From NCBI GenBank assembly GCA_965247245.1, contig CBDFGV010000003.1, positions 3,348,001-3,412,000 of the forward strand: DNA of 64,000 bases, in the 5' to 3' direction. Source of the DNA: Tectiglobus sp965247245. Its GTDB lineage: Bacteria; Pseudomonadota; Alphaproteobacteria; Rhizobiales; Hyphomicrobiaceae. The notes under the pieces were generated by a model. It saw only the letters and a list, made by a program, of their open reading frames with translations, ran no database searches and was not told the origin of the DNA. Positions 60,795 through 64,000 of the stretch are shown in pieces. Positions within the stretch are counted from its first letter, which is position 1; the number at the start of each line of letters is the position of its first letter. Position numbers and translations under genes: made by a program.

Positions 60795-61942
60795 GACCGG
60801 CCGAACAATCCCTTCCAGAGACCAACAACAGCGGCCCAAAGTAAACCAAACCCACCGACGGCCTTGGCAGCTTGGGCGTCAGGTTCGCCACCTCTCGCTT
60901 TGACGCCGATGTTTTCTGCAATCTGCGCCAGTAGACGGTCCGCAACCTCCTCGACCACGGCCGGTCGGCCAAACTGCGCCAACGGTCCCTTCAATTGATA
61001 GACAATGTCCAGGTTGACGAGCGAGCTTTGTGGAGTGCTCTCGGCCAAAGTGAAGTTTAACTCGCCATCGAGCTGCGACCGGCTCAATCGATCGTTTCCG
61101 CGTCCGATGATGCGCCCAGACCGCTTGCTATCATCGAACGCAACTCTGCCAACGCCGCCGAACTTCGGCTGCATAGGTCCAAGTGAAACAGACATGTGGC
61201 CACGCACAACATCATCGGCTATCGCACCATCGAGTTGCGCACCTGGCACGCAGCTCACGACCGAAGGAATGTCTCGCAGGACGCTCCACACTTCATCTAC
61301 AGACCCGTCGACTGTAATCGAGCGGTTGAGTCGAACGCCATCCGAGATAGCATCAGGAATATCTTGATCAGCTTTCGAGATTGTTGGCGCAGAACCGTTG
61401 AGAGGAACATTTCCCGCTGCAATTGCCAGTGGGGTACTTCGCGATCTTGGCAGCGCCTGCAGGGCTGCTGCTGGCGGTGCGTTTGCCAGCACATCCTCAA
61501 TCGCGGCCACAGCACCCTGGTAACCTGTGCAGCGGCAGAGATTACCAGAAATCTCCTTTTGGATCCGGGTGCGATCAGCATCGGGAACGCGACGCACGAC
61601 ATCGTAGGCAGTTGCCAGCAACCCCGGCGTACAGAAACCGCATTGCAAACCATGATGTCGTGTAAACGCTTCGCGCAACCGAGCCATCAGCGCATCGTCA
61701 TCAAAACTCTCAATCGTCCGCACGTCTGCGCCATCACAGGCGGCAGCGAGCGTGATACACGAACGACTCGGTCGACCATCAATCATGACCGTACAGGCAC
61801 CACAAACACCTTGCTCACAACCAAGATGCGTCCCGGTGAGATGGAGATCTTCACGCAAAAAATCTGCGAGGTGCGTGCGCGGTTCAAGCTCACCCTCGAC
61901 AGGTCGGCCATTCACGGAAAGTGCTATACTCATTTTGCTCAT
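60791..61942 (-). CDS. [2Fe-2S] Mo-hydroxylase small subunit fused to CoxG/SRPBCC domain
   Basis: 383 residues in two domains. Residues 1-155 form a CoxS/XdhA-type subunit with both clusters: Cys42, 47, 50, 62 (plant-type) and Cys101, 104, 136, 138. A linker of about 45 residues leads to a CoxG/SRPBCC domain (about 205-350; VDEVWSVLRDIPSVVSCVPGA), then a C-terminal hydrophobic helix (about 363-381). CoxG proteins are implicated in membrane anchoring of CO-dehydrogenase-type enzymes and in quinone handling, so the fusion would tie the electron-transfer subunit to the membrane. Start and stop overlap both neighbours by 4 nt. Confidence 0.87.
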   Translation of the reverse strand: MSKMSIALSVNGRPVEGELEPRTHLADFLREDLHLTGTHLGCEQGVCGACTVMIDGRPSRSCITLAAACDGADVRTIESFDDDALMARLREAFTRHHGLQCGFCTPGLLATAYDVVRRVPDADRTRIQKEISGNLCRCTGYQGAVAAIEDVLANAPPAAALQALPRSRSTPLAIAAGNVPLNGSAPTISKADQDIPDAISDGVRLNRSITVDGSVDEVWSVLRDIPSVVSCVPGAQLDGAIADDVVRGHMSVSLGPMQPKFGGVGRVAFDDSKRSGRIIGRGNDRLSRSQLDGELNFTLAESTPQSSLVNLDIVYQLKGPLAQFGRPAVVEEVADRLLAQIAENIGVKARGGEPDAQAAKAVGGFGLLWAAVVGLWKGLFGRS

Positions 61943-62775
61943 GGGGCAGCCGATCCATTGTCCGTATTGTTGACGTCTGCGATCGCGCGCGAGAGCATCG
62001 CTGCATGAAGTGCCAGATCTTGTTGCGATCGATCCGGCAAAGCCTGTGCCAAAACCTCGGCCTCAGTCGCATCCCCCTTCAGCAAAGACTGACTGGACGC
62101 CGGCTCAAGCAGCAGTGGCTGCCGGCCAAGAGCACCGACTGCGATGCGCGGCGCAGACGTTGGTGAATCAAGCAGGACTGTTGCACTGGCTTTCGCGAAC
62201 TCACCAACTTGCCGGACAAATTTGCGATACGACCAGCGCGCTTCGGGTCCAGGCTTCTTCACGCGGACGGCGCGCAAAATCTCATTCTCCGCCAGGGCTG
62301 TCTCGTAAGGCCCGGTGATAAACGCGTCGACATCAACCTCGCGCCCGCCCTGCGGTCCGTCGAGCAAAATCGCAGCGCCAAGACCGGTCATGACAATCAC
62401 CCAGTCAGCGGCAGGGTCTGCATGAACGAGGCTGCCGCCGAGCGTGCCTCGATTGCGCACCGCACGATGCGCGATGTTGGCCGCCGCAGCCTGCAACCAT
62501 CCGCCGGTTGGATCGGGCACGTCACCATCTTCGATCTCCGCATGCGTAACGGCGGCACCTATCTCAACTGCATCGCTGAGTTCCTGGCAGGCGCGCAACT
62601 CCGGCAACATGGCGACATCGATCAAAGTTGCAGGCCTGGCCAGCCGGAGATTCAACATCGGCCCGATCGACTGGGAACCGGCCAGCAACTTCGCCTGACC
62701 ATCACTGTCACGCAGCCTTTCCACGACCTGACCGGACGATGATGGCGCTTCGTATGTGAACGGAGCCGGTTTCAT
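61939..62775 (-). CDS. FAD-binding medium subunit of a Mo-hydroxylase (CoxM-like)
   Basis: 278-residue FAD subunit: AKLLAGSQSIGPMLNLRLARP (first FAD-binding motif), ITHAEIEDG-like segment, AVRNRGTLGGSLVHADPAAD (second FAD motif), and the C-terminal CO-dehydrogenase-flavoprotein domain with GPYETALAENEILRAV. It passes electrons from the [2Fe-2S] subunit to an acceptor. Both ends overlap the neighbouring genes (ATGA on each side), so the whole set L-M-SG-DUF1116 is one translationally coupled operon. Confidence 0.92.
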   Translation of the reverse strand: MKPAPFTYEAPSSSGQVVERLRDSDGQAKLLAGSQSIGPMLNLRLARPATLIDVAMLPELRACQELSDAVEIGAAVTHAEIEDGDVPDPTGGWLQAAAANIAHRAVRNRGTLGGSLVHADPAADWVIVMTGLGAAILLDGPQGGREVDVDAFITGPYETALAENEILRAVRVKKPGPEARWSYRKFVRQVGEFAKASATVLLDSPTSAPRIAVGALGRQPLLLEPASSQSLLKGDATEAEVLAQALPDRSQQDLALHAAMLSRAIADVNNTDNGSAAP

Positions 62776-64000
62776 GTCACCGCCTCCTTGCCACCATTCG
62801 CCATGGCGATCGCCTGCAGAACCCGCTCCGGAGTCATCGGCACATCACTGACGCGGGCGCCCAGCGGGCGCAAAGCATCGTTGACCGCATTGGCAATCGC
62901 CGCTGGCGGGCCGATGGCACCACTTTCACCGATACCCTTCTGGCCAAACCGGCTTAGCGGCGACGGTGTTTCCATATGAATGATCCGTATCTCCGGGATG
63001 TCACCTGCAACGGGCAAGTGATAGTCGGCAAGCGTCGACGCGAGTGGCTGACCAGTGGCATCAAACGGCATCTCTTCAAACAGCGCCGTGCCAATCCCCT
63101 GAGCAGTGCCACCAAAAACCTGGCCGTCGACTACTAGCGGATTGATCATCGTGCCGGCATCCTCAACCACGACGTAATCCAACAACTCGATATGGCCGAG
63201 ATCCAGGTCAACGCTCGCGACAACAGCGTGGCAGGCGTAGGAGAATGTGCCGGTATCTGGTTTCGTCTTATAGCCTTCGGTTGCTTCAAGGCCTCGCGGA
63301 TCGACATCAGGCGGCAGGAATTGCGGCTTGCGATACCAGGTATGGGCGACTTCTTCGAGCGTTACCTCGGCATCCCCAACCCTGGCAGAACCATCCGATA
63401 GGACGACGTCTTCCGCCCTCGCCTGCAGCAAGTGAGCCGCAATTCCGCGAATTCGATTGCCGAGTTCAGCTGCCGCCGTGCCAACGGCTCCGCCCGCCAT
63501 AACAATCGCTCGGGACCCCCATGTCCCTGTCGAGTAGGGCGTATAGGCTGTGTCACCGTGGACGACCTTGACCTTGGCCGGGTCGACGCCGATCTCCGTA
63601 TTTGCGATTTGTGCCAGTGTCGTCTCAAGGCCCTGACCGTGACTGTGCACGCCGACGCGCAACTCCAGACCACCGTCCGGTGTCAGGCGCGCCGTGGCCT
63701 GCTCGTATCCCGGAACCATCGGCACACCCCAGCCCTGATAGACCGACGTGCCGTGCGCACCTTGCTCACAGAAAATGGAAAACCCAACACCGATACGCGT
63801 TCGCCCGGTCGTCTCCTGCTGGCGCCGACGCACACTGTCGACATCAATCGCTTCAACCGCGCGACGGAGTGCTTCCGGATAATCTCCGCTATCGAAAAAC
63901 TTGTTGGTAATGTTCGTGAACGGCATCTCTTCAGGCTGCACGAGGTTGCGCGCTCGAATGGCTTCCGGCGTCAGGCCGAGATCGTCCGCCAGCGCGTCCA
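62772..64000 (-). CDS. Molybdopterin large subunit of a Mo-hydroxylase (CoxL-like), 5' end outside window
   Basis: The frame is open from the right edge to the stop at 62772 (409 residues seen), covering the C-terminal half of a xanthine-oxidase-family large subunit. It includes HSHGQGLETTLAQIANTEIGV (cofactor-binding region), TWGSRAIVMAGGAVG, VVVEDAGTMINPLVVDGQVFGG and the active-site glutamate in FGQKGIGESGAIGPP. The diagnostic cysteine/selenocysteine loop that separates CO dehydrogenases from other hydroxylases lies outside the window, so the substrate is undetermined. First visible gene of the leftward operon. Confidence 0.93.
   Translation of the reverse strand, partial: DALADDLGLTPEAIRARNLVQPEEMPFTNITNKFFDSGDYPEALRRAVEAIDVDSVRRRQQETTGRTRIGVGFSIFCEQGAHGTSVYQGWGVPMVPGYEQATARLTPDGGLELRVGVHSHGQGLETTLAQIANTEIGVDPAKVKVVHGDTAYTPYSTGTWGSRAIVMAGGAVGTAAAELGNRIRGIAAHLLQARAEDVVLSDGSARVGDAEVTLEEVAHTWYRKPQFLPPDVDPRGLEATEGYKTKPDTGTFSYACHAVVASVDLDLGHIELLDYVVVEDAGTMINPLVVDGQVFGGTAQGIGTALFEEMPFDATGQPLASTLADYHLPVAGDIPEIRIIHMETPSPLSRFGQKGIGESGAIGPPAAIANAVNDALRPLGARVSDVPMTPERVLQAIAMANGGKEAVT

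Noticed and set aside
1..64000. Mobile elements, CRISPR arrays and prophage genes
   Set aside because: No transposase, integrase, direct-repeat array or phage structural gene was seen in any frame.

Overview
The window looks like a chromosomal piece of an alphaproteobacterium, probably Rhizobiales or Rhodospirillales. The evidence is moderately high GC, tightly packed genes with many 4-nt ATGA overlaps, frequent GTG/TTG starts with purine-rich ribosome-binding sites, and family content (an NdvA exporter, an MdoH/OpgH glucosyltransferase, a TIGR01459 HAD phosphatase, FtrA, GlsB). The genus cannot be named from the sequence. I found no rRNA, tRNA, CRISPR array, insertion sequence or prophage. 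The genes at both edges are cut: a metallo-beta-lactamase-fold enzyme on the left and a CoxL-type molybdenum hydroxylase on the right.

Layout. 1-7.3 kb: a gamma-carbonic-anhydrase-like protein lacking two zinc histidines, a crotonase, a GST, then a run of BDH2-like SDR, GNAT, OtnI and DenD (acid-sugar catabolism), and ribA (GTP cyclohydrolase II). 7.4-20 kb: envelope and cofactor-like genes. These are an NdvA-type exporter, a YfhO-type membrane protein, a stand-alone RibD reductase domain, cytochrome b561, and a leftward operon MDR / PTPS-like / GT4 / methyltransferase. They are followed by MdoH, an FkbM methyltransferase and a secreted unknown. 20-30 kb: HAD phosphatase, GT2, hydrolase, racemase-like protein, TauD-type dioxygenase, a CaiB CoA-transferase, and a compact PdxA / TIM-barrel-methylglyoxal-synthase fusion / TrpF-like / ATP-grasp neighbourhood. 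30-47 kb: GlsB and a long catabolic region (permuted CoA-transferase, MORN protein, epoxide-hydrolase-like enzyme, Rieske ferredoxin, two amidohydrolases, VOC protein, RraA-like, Ldh2-type dehydrogenase, acyl-CoA dehydrogenase, ThDP enzyme, FemAB-like acyltransferase, split AtuA pair). 47-58 kb: TPR protein, EctD-like PhyH dioxygenase, regulators (GntR, AraC, FtrA), GSTs, MFS transporter, P450 with an NTF2-like partner. 58-64 kb: RfbD, a Rieske protein and an operon of CoxL, CoxM, a CoxS-CoxG fusion and a DUF1116 protein.

How the genes may work together. The best candidate for an undescribed system is the set of GTP-derived-cofactor genes between 6.5 and 16.3 kb: GTP cyclohydrolase II, a RibD reductase domain without deaminase, and a PTPS-fold protein with a rewritten active site, plus a BchC-like MDR, a glycosyltransferase and a methyltransferase in one overlapping operon. 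This suggests synthesis of a decorated pterin- or pyrimidine-like molecule. A second candidate is the PdxA gene translationally coupled to a methylglyoxal-synthase fusion: a D-threonate-type PdxA would release dihydroxyacetone phosphate, the substrate of methylglyoxal synthase. A third is the Mo-hydroxylase operon with a fused CoxS-CoxG and a DUF1116 protein. Most other genes suggest a versatile heterotroph degrading aromatic, terpenoid or amide compounds through CoA thioesters.
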